Program-made: the position numbers and the translations under genes
Origin: DATFMP01 sp035266845
GTDB taxonomy: Bacteria; SAR324; JACQKK01
Assembly: GCA_035266845.1 (NCBI GenBank)
Contig: DATFMP010000079.1
Span: 1 to 64,000 of the forward strand
Length of the DNA: 64,000 nucleotides
Direction: 5' to 3'
The notes under the pieces: generated by a model
Told to the model about the DNA's origin: nothing
The model's database searches: none
What the model saw: only the letters and a program-made list of their open reading frames with translations
In this document: positions 25,302 to 33,640 of the stretch, one piece after another
Layout: each line of letters begins with the position of its first letter
Numbering within the stretch: the first letter of the stretch is position 1

Positions 25302-25874
25302 ATGATACCCCGCACCCTGTTGCTGGTCGTGGTCGCCGTCGTGGCGCTGCAGCGCATGGGCGAGCTGCTGCTGGCCCGCTACTGGCTACGCCGCACCGCC
25401 GCGGAGACGGGGGCGGGACTCGAACGCGAGCCGGGCTTCGCGGGGATGGTGGCGTTGCACGTGGCGTGGCTGGTCGGCTGCGCGACTGAACCGCTACTCT
25501 GGCCGCACCCGCTGCTGCCCGCGCTGGCCTGGAGCATGGCGGTGCTGTGGGCGGTGGCCACGGCCCTGCGTATGTGGACTCTGACCACGCTGGGCCGCTA
25601 CTGGCACGTGCGAATCGTGCGGCGGACGCGTCAGCCGGTGGTCACCGCCGGCCCCTACCGCTGGATCCGCCATCCCAACTACCTCGTCGTGATCCTGGAG
25701 ATAGCCGCCGTGCCGCTGCTTTTGGGGGCCTATGGCACGGCGCTGCTGGCCAGCTTGGTCAACGCCGCGGTGCTCACCGTACGCATCCGCAGGGAGGAGG
25801 CCTACCTGCTCTCGCTGCCCGCCTACCGTGCCGCCTTCGCCCACAAGGCGCGTCTGCTGCCGGGCTTGTTCTAG
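25302..25874 (+). CDS. Isoprenylcysteine carboxyl methyltransferase (ICMT)-like membrane protein
   Basis: A 190-residue protein with about five membrane segments. The C-terminal half carries the ICMT/phospholipid-methyltransferase signature: TAGPYRWIRHPNYLVVILE followed by RIRREEAYL, with the RHPNY and EE elements that bind SAM and its carboxylate. Bacterial members methylate small lipids or are uncharacterised. The region MWTLTTLGRYWHVRIVRR also fits. It starts at the ATG at 25302, 91 bases after ppiD, and could be cotranscribed. In many genomes such genes sit beside type III polyketide synthases; none is seen here. The substrate is unknown. Confidence 0.85.
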   Translation: MIPRTLLLVVVAVVALQRMGELLLARYWLRRTAAETGAGLEREPGFAGMVALHVAWLVGCATEPLLWPHPLLPALAWSMAVLWAVATALRMWTLTTLGRYWHVRIVRRTRQPVVTAGPYRWIRHPNYLVVILEIAAVPLLLGAYGTALLASLVNAAVLTVRIRREEAYLLSLPAYRAAFAHKARLLPGLF

Positions 25875-26072
25875 GGGCCCGCGCACCGCAGGCGTTGCGG
25901 CCCAGGGCGTCGTTTTTCCATGACAGCGCGGGGGCCGATCCGGTATGAGTAAACGGGGCAGGATGAGCGAGTTTTCCTGGCGCGCCAGCCGCGCGCCGCT
26001 CCCGATGCAACGCCACACCCGACGCCCGGGCCGCCCCGCGGCGCGGGCATGCCACCCCAGGTGAGGGCCACC

Positions 26073-28346
26073 ATGCTGGCGAAGCTGTTTCGAATGTCCG
26101 GATTGAAGCTGTCGCTGTTCGTGACACTGATCATGCTGGTCGTGTTCATGTTCGGGGTCACGGCACCGCAGAGCAACTTCATCAACCTGCTGGACAAGAA
26201 GTGGGTCGACTTCATCATCAAGAATCGCCCGGTGCAGCCCCATACGGATGTGGTGGCCATCGCGACGATCGACTCCAAATCCGTCGACAAGTACGGCCGC
26301 TGGCCCTGGCCGCGCAGCCGCATGGCGGATCTGGTGGCGGCCCTGAACGACTACTACAAGGTGGGCACGATCGGCTTCGACATCGTGTTCTCCGAGCCGG
26401 AGCATGACACGGGCATCTCCGTCATCGACAAGTACAAGGACCTGTTCGCCTCTTTGGGCTTTCCGCGCAGTGCGCGCACGAATCGCTTCATGGAGATGCT
26501 GGACAAGACCAAGACGGAGTTGGACGGCGACGCGCAGTTCGGAAGCGAGCTGGCCAAGCGCAAGGATTCTGTCCTGGGCTACTTCTTCTTCGGCGACCAG
26601 GACTATGTCTCCCAACTCACGAAGGCACAGATTGCCGATTCGGCCTCGCGCATCGCGGGCTCGGAGATCTCGCTGCTGAAGGGCACCATCGCGCGGGGGG
26701 CCATTCCCGTCGGTCTGGCGCCCGAATCGAACATCGAGAAGATCTATAAGGGCGGCCTCTACTCCGGGTTCTTCAACATGTATCCCGACCCGGAGGATGG
26801 CGAAGTGCGCCGCGTGCACCTGCTGATGCAATACGGCGAGAGCGTCTACCCCTCGCTGGACCTGCAGATTCTGCGGCAGTACCTGCACGCGAACAACATC
26901 GTGGTGGAGGCGGACGAGAACGGGCTCATCTTTGGTGTCACCGTGGGCCAGAAGTTCATCAAGACGAATGACGACGGCTCGATCCTGCTCAACTACAAAG
27001 GGCCCCAGGGAACGTTCTCGAGCTACTCGATTTACGACATCATCGAGCACAACATCCCCAAGGATAAGCTGCAGGGCAAGATCGTGCTGGTCGGGGCCAC
27101 GGAGATCGGCATCTACGACCTGCGGAACACGCCGGTTTCCACTGCCTTCCCCGGGGTGGAGGTGCATGCCACGCTGCTGGACAACCTGCTCACGGATTCC
27201 TACTTCAAGCTGGATCTGATGAATCAGATCTACAGCGCGCTGCTGGTGGTGGTGTTCGGCTTGCTGCTCGGGATCGTGCTGCCCAACATCAAGCCGATGT
27301 ACAGCCATCTGCTGACCCTGGGCCTGCTGGTCGGGTACTTCTTCGTGCAGCGCTGGATGGTGACCAACCTGCTCAGTTGGACATCGTTCATGTACCCAGC
27401 CATGACGATCTTCTTCGTCTGGGCGGCCGTCACCATCTACCGCTTCCTGGTGACGGACAAGGACAAGCGCTTCATCCGCGGCGCCTTCCAGCAGTATCTC
27501 TCGCCGCAGGTCATCAATCAGCTGATGGATAACCCGCAGCTGCTCACGCTGGGCGGCGAGCGGCGCGTGATGACGGCGTTCTTCTCCGACGTGCAGGGCT
27601 TCTCCACCATCTCGGAAAAGCTGGACCCGGGCGACCTGGTGAAGCTGCTCAACGTGTACCTGACGGATATGTCCGACATCATCACGGAGCTGGAGGGCAC
27701 CATCGACAAGTACGAGGGCGATGCCATCATCGCCTTCTTCGGCGCTCCGGTGCCTTACGAGGATCACGCCAAGCGCGCCTGCGTGGCCACCTTGCGCATG
27801 CAGAAGCGGCTGGCCGAAATGCGCGAGGCCTGGGAGCAGGAGGGCACCCCACCGCTCTACATGCGCATCGGCCTGAACACGGGGCCGATGGTCGTGGGCA
27901 ACATGGGGTCGGAGAAGCGCTTTGACTACACCATGATGGGAAATTCGGTGAACTTGGCTGCTCGCCTGGAAGGTGCCAACAAGAACTACGGCTCCTACTC
28001 CTGCATCAGCGAGTACACCTACGAGCCTGCCAAGGACGATATCGAGGTGCGCGAGCTGGACCTGATCCGCGTGATCGGAATCAACACGCCCGTGCGCATC
28101 TATGAGCTGCTGGCGCTCAAGGGCGAGCTCCCCGAGGAAATGCAGAAGGGCATCGCCTACTTCGCGAAGGGCCTGGAGCTATACCGCCAGCAGCAGTGGG
28201 AAGAGGCGGCCAAGTACTTCAACGCCGTCTTCAAGTTCATCCCCGACGATCCGCCGTCCACCAAGTTCATCGAGCGCTGCCGCGAGTTCTACAAGAACCC
28301 GCCCGGCGAGGACTGGGACGGCGTGTTCGTCGCCGCGTCCAAGTAG
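26073..28346 (+). CDS. CHASE2-domain adenylate/guanylate cyclase
   Basis: A 757-residue membrane sensor. After an N-terminal membrane segment (SLFVTLIMLVVFMFGV) comes an extracytoplasmic CHASE2 domain to about residue 385 (VAIATIDSKSVDKYGRWPWP, GTIGFDIVFSEPE, GKIVLVGATEIGIYD). Several membrane helices follow (about 387-465), then a class III cyclase domain at about 495-670. Both metal Asp are present, in FFSDVQGFS and DKYEGDAIIAFFG; the purine/transition-state region is FDYTMMGNSVNLAARLEGAN. The C-terminus adds one or two TPR-like helices (YFAKGLELYRQQQWEEAAK). It would make cAMP or cGMP in response to an envelope signal. The ATG at 26073 has GAGGG upstream; an in-frame ATG at 26049 is less likely. 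Confidence 0.92.
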   Translation: MLAKLFRMSGLKLSLFVTLIMLVVFMFGVTAPQSNFINLLDKKWVDFIIKNRPVQPHTDVVAIATIDSKSVDKYGRWPWPRSRMADLVAALNDYYKVGTIGFDIVFSEPEHDTGISVIDKYKDLFASLGFPRSARTNRFMEMLDKTKTELDGDAQFGSELAKRKDSVLGYFFFGDQDYVSQLTKAQIADSASRIAGSEISLLKGTIARGAIPVGLAPESNIEKIYKGGLYSGFFNMYPDPEDGEVRRVHLLMQYGESVYPSLDLQILRQYLHANNIVVEADENGLIFGVTVGQKFIKTNDDGSILLNYKGPQGTFSSYSIYDIIEHNIPKDKLQGKIVLVGATEIGIYDLRNTPVSTAFPGVEVHATLLDNLLTDSYFKLDLMNQIYSALLVVVFGLLLGIVLPNIKPMYSHLLTLGLLVGYFFVQRWMVTNLLSWTSFMYPAMTIFFVWAAVTIYRFLVTDKDKRFIRGAFQQYLSPQVINQLMDNPQLLTLGGERRVMTAFFSDVQGFSTISEKLDPGDLVKLLNVYLTDMSDIITELEGTIDKYEGDAIIAFFGAPVPYEDHAKRACVATLRMQKRLAEMREAWEQEGTPPLYMRIGLNTGPMVVGNMGSEKRFDYTMMGNSVNLAARLEGANKNYGSYSCISEYTYEPAKDDIEVRELDLIRVIGINTPVRIYELLALKGELPEEMQKGIAYFAKGLELYRQQQWEEAAKYFNAVFKFIPDDPPSTKFIERCREFYKNPPGEDWDGVFVAASK

Positions 28347-28486
28347 AGACTACCCGCGTGCCGGTGCGTCCCTGCGGCGCGCCGGACGCCGGGCCGCGCT
28401 GGTCCCCTCCCGGTTTCACGGCCGTGCCGCACCGAGGCGTGTCCGGCGCCATCACGGCTCCAACGCCCCGGCAAGCAGATCTCTCG

Positions 28487-29383
28487 ATGAGGCTCATGCG
28501 AACGCGCATCTGTATCGCGGCGGTACTTGCCTGGCTGTGCGTGGCGGGGACGGCGCTGGCGGCGGCACCGCCCAGCCAGCGCGAGCTGAATGGCTTCTTC
28601 CTGGGCCAGCACGTCTCGGTGCTGGAGCACGTCTTCGGCAAGCCGGCGGAGCTGATGCACCGGGGAGACTTCTCCTACGCCGCCTACGAGCTGCCCGGGC
28701 AGGACGAAGCCTACATGGTGTTCAGCACCCACAAGCAGCGCCCGTACAACAACGTGGGGATTCAGATCGCGGGCAAGGCGGCGCCCGATATGCGACCGTT
28801 CCTGGGCCTGCGCCTGGGGGCTGACCGCGAGGCCGTGCGCCGCGTGCTGGGGCCGCCCAGCCGCACCACAAAACTGGGCGACTTCGACGGGATGCAGAAC
28901 TCCGTGCAGTGGGAATACGAAGCACGCAACTACAACGTGGTGCTCAATGGCGACGGTCGGCTGGTCAGCATCAAGATCAGCGGATATGCGGGCTTCCCCG
29001 AAGACCCCACCAACCAGCGCACTTTCATGGAGCAATTCACCGCTGCTATTCTGTCCGGCAAGACCGACGCGCTGGTGGAGGTGCTCATGCCCGACTTGGA
29101 GATCTATCGTGCCAGTGACCCGATCACCATCACGCGGGGCTTGCGCACGGAGTTGGACGACTTGGCCTCGCCCATCCGGCGTGCCCTGCTGGAGGGTGCA
29201 CACAGCGTGCGGGCCATGCTGACGGAGGAGAAGCCACCGGGCAAGTTGGAACTCCGCGTGTGGGAGCACGGTCCCGGACTCGGTACCGTGGTGAAGTACC
29301 CCACCAGCCAGATCGTGCAGGAGATCGTCTTCATCCGCGATGCCGGCAAGCTGCGCGCATGGGAGATCCGCCTGCGGCCCTGA
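28487..29383 (+). CDS. Exported protein of unknown function
   Basis: A 298-residue protein with a clear signal peptide (RTRICIAAVLAWLCVAGTAL, cleavage near ALAAAPP). Residues about 35-165 contain two similar segments, NGFFLGQHVSVLEHVFGKP and FLGLRLGADREAVRRVLGPP, each followed by an aromatic stretch (AAYELPGQDEAYMVF and VQWEYEARNYNVVLN). This LG-x-VLG-P pattern occurs in small envelope proteins but the family is not recognised. The C-terminal half is mixed alpha/beta. It begins 140 bases after the cyclase gene on the same strand, so a shared transcript is possible. The ATG at 28487 is chosen because the signal peptide then starts at residue 1. Confidence 0.7.
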   Translation: MRLMRTRICIAAVLAWLCVAGTALAAAPPSQRELNGFFLGQHVSVLEHVFGKPAELMHRGDFSYAAYELPGQDEAYMVFSTHKQRPYNNVGIQIAGKAAPDMRPFLGLRLGADREAVRRVLGPPSRTTKLGDFDGMQNSVQWEYEARNYNVVLNGDGRLVSIKISGYAGFPEDPTNQRTFMEQFTAAILSGKTDALVEVLMPDLEIYRASDPITITRGLRTELDDLASPIRRALLEGAHSVRAMLTEEKPPGKLELRVWEHGPGLGTVVKYPTSQIVQEIVFIRDAGKLRAWEIRLRP

Positions 29384-29505
29384 CAGGCGATAGGCCTCGC
29401 CAACCAAACCTCGCGGCGCAGCAATGCACGCGCCTGTATCCGTGGCAGGGCGTTGTCGGGCTGAAAGGTGGGAGGGAACGGCGGTGATGCGTCAGGTGGG
29501 CGATG

Positions 29506-31074
29506 CTAGCCGAGTCCGGCTTTGTCGAGGGACTCCTGATAGCGCTTGCGGCCCCACTCGGTGGGATAGTCGCTGTTGATGCAGGCCAAGCACAGATCGT
29601 CCTTGGGCATGCCCGTGGCGCTCACGAGTCCCTCCATGCTGAGGTAGGAGAGGCTGTCGGCCCCGAGGTCGCTGGCCATTTGCTCCAGCACCTTCTGGTC
29701 GTGCTTCCCGTTGTGCCCGTTGCCGTTGCCGCTCCGCTCGCCATTCCCATTGGCGTGATGGCCATTGCCCATCAGGTAGGACGGGGCGAAGAGTTCGCGC
29801 ACGGTGGGCATGTCGATGCCATAGAAGCACGGCCCCATCACCGGCGGGCAGCCTATGCGCACGTGCACCTCCTTGGCTCGCCCCCGTTCCTTGAGAATGG
29901 CGATGACAGTCTTCAAGGTCGTGCCCCGCACCAGCGTGTCGTCTACCAGATAGATCTTGCGCCCCTCCAGCACGTCCGTGAGCGGCGTGAACTTCATGCG
30001 CACGGCATCGTCCCGCGTGGTGCCATCGATGAACGTGCGGCCCACGTAGCGGTTGCGCAGCAGCCCCGCCACCACGGGCAGCCCCAGGTGGTAGCCGAAG
30101 GAGCTTGCCACCGTGTTCGCCGTCTCGGGAATGGAGATCACCATCTCGCCCACGGGGGGCTTGCCGCCCTGCAACTCCATCTCCGCCAGCTCGCGTCCCA
30201 CATCGTTGCGCACTCCGTAGACGGAGCGGCCTTCCAGGTTCGAGGCGAGATTGGAGAAGTAGACCCACTCGAAGAAGCAATAGCGTTTGGGGCCCGCAGG
30301 CCAGAAGCGCTCCACGCGGAAGCCGTCGTGGTTGGCGATGATCATCTCGCCGGGCTCCAGCGTCTTCACGTCGTCCGCGCCGATGTTCAGGTTGTGGTGC
30401 ACCACGCTTTCCGAGGCCACGATCAGCAGGTCGTCCTGCACCGCGTAGCACATGGGCTTGATGCCCAGCGGATCGCGCATCACCACCAAGTCTCCCGCGG
30501 CGTTGAGAAAGGCGATGTTGTACGCGCCGTCGAAGATGCGCGCCAGATTGGCGAACATCTCCCCGAAGTCCGGTGGCTCATCCCCGCGCATCTCGCGGTT
30601 GATGTAGTGCATCATCACCTCCGTGTCCGAATGGTAGGTGATGTGGTAGCCGTGGGACTCCAGGTCCTCCTTGAGCTGGTCGTAGTTGGCCAGATTGCCG
30701 TTGAAGGCGATCGCGAACCACTTCCACATGCGCCCGTGCACACGTTCGAAGGGCTGCGCGTTGGCGCTGTCCGCCTGGCCACTGGTGGCATAGCGGTTGT
30801 GCCCGATGGCCGCCCGGCCTGCGTACTCCTCCATCAGGAGCTGGCTCTTGTGCGGCGTATGGAGCCGGAACACCTCGTGGACGGTGCCCAGATCCTTGTG
30901 CGTCTGCAGGATGCGGTTGCGGTCCGGATTGTAGGTCGTCAGGCCCGCGCTGAGCTGTCCGCGGTTCTGCATTTCCAGCAGCGCGCGGACGACGTAGGAG
31001 TAGACATTGCGTTCGTGGCCGTTACCCATCTGGTAGACGGCAACGACCCCGCATTCCTCTTTGAGCCGATCCAT
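29506..31074 (-). CDS. purF: Amidophosphoribosyltransferase, Fe-S type, with a Gly/Asn/His-rich insert
   Basis: A 522-residue enzyme of purine synthesis that makes phosphoribosylamine from PRPP and glutamine. The glutaminase nucleophile is Cys8 (MDRLKEECGVV), implying removal of a seven-residue propeptide. NRGQLSAGL, GHNRYATSGQAD and FNGNLANYDQLK are the glutaminase blocks, and the PRPP loop is LVDDTLVRGTTL. Cys residues in KRYCFFEW, GPCFYGIDMP and DLCLACINSDYP match the four 4Fe-4S ligands of Bacillus PurF. Unusual is a low-complexity insert at about residues 432-459, rich in Gly, Asn and His (HHANGNGERSGNGNGHNGKH). Several active-site loops differ from the usual consensus (NRGQLSAG instead of HRGQDSAG), so it is a divergent PurF. 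Confidence 0.9.
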   Translation of the reverse strand: MDRLKEECGVVAVYQMGNGHERNVYSYVVRALLEMQNRGQLSAGLTTYNPDRNRILQTHKDLGTVHEVFRLHTPHKSQLLMEEYAGRAAIGHNRYATSGQADSANAQPFERVHGRMWKWFAIAFNGNLANYDQLKEDLESHGYHITYHSDTEVMMHYINREMRGDEPPDFGEMFANLARIFDGAYNIAFLNAAGDLVVMRDPLGIKPMCYAVQDDLLIVASESVVHHNLNIGADDVKTLEPGEMIIANHDGFRVERFWPAGPKRYCFFEWVYFSNLASNLEGRSVYGVRNDVGRELAEMELQGGKPPVGEMVISIPETANTVASSFGYHLGLPVVAGLLRNRYVGRTFIDGTTRDDAVRMKFTPLTDVLEGRKIYLVDDTLVRGTTLKTVIAILKERGRAKEVHVRIGCPPVMGPCFYGIDMPTVRELFAPSYLMGNGHHANGNGERSGNGNGHNGKHDQKVLEQMASDLGADSLSYLSMEGLVSATGMPKDDLCLACINSDYPTEWGRKRYQESLDKAGLG

Positions 31075-31181
31075 GACGGGGTGTCTTTGGCATCCGAGGG
31101 GGGAGGTGACTTGCCTGCTGTAAGCCCCAACCTAACCCGCCTGGGGCGGAAGATCAACGCGTGATCCCGGGCCGCCGGGCC

Positions 31182-32222
31182 TCAGAACACCTGGGTGAGC
31201 AGGAACTCGTAGGCCTCCTGCAAGCGCAGGAAATCCGGCACACTACCGCCGGAGTCCGGGTGATGCGCCTTCACCTTCTCGCGGTAGGCCGCCTTCACTT
31301 CCGGTAGCGTGGCCGCAGGGGTGAGTCCCAGCACCGCGAAGTGCTGCGCCACACTCATCACAGCAACGGATTCGTGCGCGGCATGCTGACCATTGAACCC
31401 GCGCCGGCGCGAACGGCGGGCGCCCTCGCGGCCCTGGCGCCAGTGGCTCCACTCGTAGGCCTCCCGCGTGACGTACACCCCCAGCCGCACCGCGGCCTCT
31501 GCAAGCGTGGCACGCAGAGCCTGGAAGCGTGCGCGCAGGGCCTCCAACTCGGGCGGCGGGTGCTTCCAGAAGGCCTCGGTGGCTGCCTCGTCCATCAGGT
31601 GGCGGGCCGTGGCCCGCAGGTAGTCCGAGTGCAGCCGGCGATACACCGTCTGGCGCTCCTCCTGGTCGAAGCGGCGCGTCTGCAGGCGGCGCACCTCCCG
31701 CCGCAGATGCGCCTCAGTCCAGGTGCTCTTTGGCGTGAGGAAGGCGCGCAGTGCATCGTCGTCCATGTGTCGGTGCTCGTCCAGCCGCTGGGTAAGGAAT
31801 GCCTCGATGTCCGCGTACACCGCCTTGCGGTGCTGGCTGAGGAAAACCAAGCCCGAGGCCCGCACGGCCTTCGCATCCCACCGAAACGCGCAGCCCTCCA
31901 GAATGCGCAGGAAGGCTTCGTCCAGCAGGGGCGGCAGCGTCTGGTAGATGGATTCGGAGCGCTCGCGGTCGAAGTAGTCGTACCAGGCCCAGAGCGTCTC
32001 CTTGGGCGGCAGCGGGGAATTGAGCAGGAAGTGCAGGGAGATGGTCGAGACGCCCTCGTAGTAGTAGTCCCCCAGGTCGTCCTGGCGCACCTTCCCGTGT
32101 ACGGAGCGCAGGAAGTCCAGGATCTCCGGCGTGTAGTCCTTGTGCGAGACGAACGCCGCCCCGGGTGCTGCAGTATCGGCGTCCAGCCGGGTAAATCCGC
32201 GATTCCAGTCGGGGGACTTCAT
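31182..32222 (-). CDS. Protein with C-terminal J domain
   Basis: A 346-residue protein. The J domain is at the C-terminus (about residues 290-346): HFAVLGLTPAATLPEVKAAY, then KAHHPDSGGS with the HPD tripeptide that stimulates DnaK/Hsp70, then LQEAYEFLL. The rest is helical and charged with no zinc finger, so it is a type III J protein whose N-terminal 285 residues would recruit a client to DnaK. Those residues include EETLW-like aromatic helices (PPKETLWAWYDYFDRERS) that I do not recognise. A loop of Arg residues (ARRSRRRGFN) separates the two parts. The ATG at 32222 (MKSPDWNRGF) is preferred over an upstream ATG. It lies between dapB and purF on the same strand. Confidence 0.82.
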   Translation of the reverse strand: MKSPDWNRGFTRLDADTAAPGAAFVSHKDYTPEILDFLRSVHGKVRQDDLGDYYYEGVSTISLHFLLNSPLPPKETLWAWYDYFDRERSESIYQTLPPLLDEAFLRILEGCAFRWDAKAVRASGLVFLSQHRKAVYADIEAFLTQRLDEHRHMDDDALRAFLTPKSTWTEAHLRREVRRLQTRRFDQEERQTVYRRLHSDYLRATARHLMDEAATEAFWKHPPPELEALRARFQALRATLAEAAVRLGVYVTREAYEWSHWRQGREGARRSRRRGFNGQHAAHESVAVMSVAQHFAVLGLTPAATLPEVKAAYREKVKAHHPDSGGSVPDFLRLQEAYEFLLTQVF

Positions 32223-32409
32223 GGTGCGCCGCGTAACCGCTCCCAGTGGTAGCACTGCACCGCGCCGGACATACCCGCACCCGGCTCGCATGAACGCCCA
32301 GCATACCCCGCCGTGCGTAGCCTTGGCCAGCACCCGGCATGCCGGATGCGGCACGCAAGGTCTGGTCTGCCGGATGGACCTGGCGGAGGGAAGCCGGGAG
32401 GCGACACGG

Positions 32410-33144
32410 CTACAGCAGGTGCTCCAGGCCGTAGTAGAGCTGCGACAGGCCCGTCGCCTGCTTTACGGCCAGCAGCACGCCGGGCATGAAGCACTCGCGG
32501 CTGATGGAATCGTGCCGGATGCGCAAGGTCTCCCCCAGGCCGCCCAGGATCACCTCCTGGTGCGCCACGTGGCCGGGCAGCCGCACGGAGTGGATCGGCA
32601 CTGCGTAGCCGCGCGCGCCCCGGGCGCCGGGCGAAAGCTCTTTGCTCTCCACCAGCAGCGGCGGGGCCTTAGGCCGCACCTCTGCAATCAGTTCGGCGGT
32701 CTTGATGGCCGTGCCGCTGGGCGCCTCGGCCTTGCCGTCGTGGTGCAACTCGATGATCTCCACGTAGGGCATGTGCCGCGCCGCCTCGGCGGCAAAACGC
32801 ATCATCAGCACGGCGCCGATGGCGAAGTTGGGGGCGATCACGCCCCCCAGCCCCGCTTTCGCGGCCCGGGCCTGCAGGTCGGCGATCTGCTCGGGCGTGA
32901 AGCCCGTGGTGCCCACCACGGGCCGCGCGCCTGCCACCAGGATCGCCTGCACGTTGTCGTACGCGCAGGAGGGATGCGTGAAGTCCACCACCACGGCGGC
33001 CTGGGCCGTGGCGATGGCGGAAGCCAGGTCGTCGCCCACGTCGGTCTGGCCGACCAGCTCGGTTTCGGCATCCGCCTGCACCGCTGCCACCACCTGCTGG
33101 CCCATGCGGCCCTTGGCTCCGTTCACCAGGACGCGAATGGTCAT
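32410..33144 (-). CDS. dapB: 4-hydroxy-tetrahydrodipicolinate reductase
   Basis: A 244-residue enzyme of lysine and diaminopimelate synthesis, reducing hydroxy-tetrahydrodipicolinate with NAD(P)H in the cytoplasm. The start MTIRVLVNGAKGRMGQQVV is the Rossmann nucleotide site. VVGTTGFTPEQ and APNFAIGAVLMM follow, and the catalytic block is IELHHDGKAEAPSGTA with the His pair and Lys, where KxDxPSGTA is usual, so the Asp is replaced by Glu. The end VLLAVKQATGLSQLYYGLEHLL is typical. The ATG at 33144 has GAGAGAGGGC upstream. It follows queF by 85 bases and lies in a run of minus-strand biosynthetic genes. Confidence 0.95.
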   Translation of the reverse strand: MTIRVLVNGAKGRMGQQVVAAVQADAETELVGQTDVGDDLASAIATAQAAVVVDFTHPSCAYDNVQAILVAGARPVVGTTGFTPEQIADLQARAAKAGLGGVIAPNFAIGAVLMMRFAAEAARHMPYVEIIELHHDGKAEAPSGTAIKTAELIAEVRPKAPPLLVESKELSPGARGARGYAVPIHSVRLPGHVAHQEVILGGLGETLRIRHDSISRECFMPGVLLAVKQATGLSQLYYGLEHLL

Positions 33145-33229
33145 GGCCCTGCCCTCTCTCCACGGTCGGCCGCGGCCGCCCACGTACTGCGTGGGGCCGC
33201 TTTGCCGCCAATGCGCCCCTGCGATGCGC

Positions 33230-33634
33230 TCACTGCGCGTCGGAGCGGATTTCGCAGGCGGCATCGATGCCGCCCCGCGTGTTGTAGACGGTTTTCACAC
33301 AAAGGAATCGGGGATTCAACAGCGCCCGCAGGTCAGTGTAGAGTCGTTTGGTGGCGTTTTCCTGGAAGATGCCCACGTTGCGGTAAGAGACAAGGTAGTA
33401 CTTGAGGGACTTCAGCTCCACGATGGTCGCATCGGGGATGTACTCCACGGAGAGGTACGCGTAGTCCGGCAGGCCGGAATACGGGCACACCGCGGAGAAC
33501 TCCCGGGTCTCATAGAGGATCTTCTGCTGCGGCCCCTCGTAGGGAAAGGTCTCCAGCAGGTGCGTGCCGATGTGCTCCTCGCTCTCGAATTCGAGGACGT
33601 GGCCCTCGGCATAGCTGGGACTGGTGACGTCCAT
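33230..33634 (-). CDS. queF: NADPH-dependent preQ0 reductase (7-cyano-7-deazaguanine reductase)
   Basis: A 134-residue tunnel-fold enzyme of the short, Bacillus-like QueF class that reduces preQ0 to preQ1 for queuosine in tRNA. The catalytic Cys is in FSAVCPYSGLPDYA, which forms the thioimide with preQ0. The family segment ELKSLKYYLVSYRNVGIFQE follows, with the conserved Glu and Lys and the NADPH-binding part. It starts six bases after the end of fabI, so the two are in one operon. No other queuosine genes are in the window. Confidence 0.93.
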   Translation of the reverse strand: MDVTSPSYAEGHVLEFESEEHIGTHLLETFPYEGPQQKILYETREFSAVCPYSGLPDYAYLSVEYIPDATIVELKSLKYYLVSYRNVGIFQENATKRLYTDLRALLNPRFLCVKTVYNTRGGIDAACEIRSDAQ

Positions 33635-33640
33635 AGCGAC

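Noticed and set aside
25494..27767. 757-codon minus-strand open frame opposite the cyclase
   Set aside because: The cyclase on the plus strand has full catalytic motifs; the antisense product is low-complexity.
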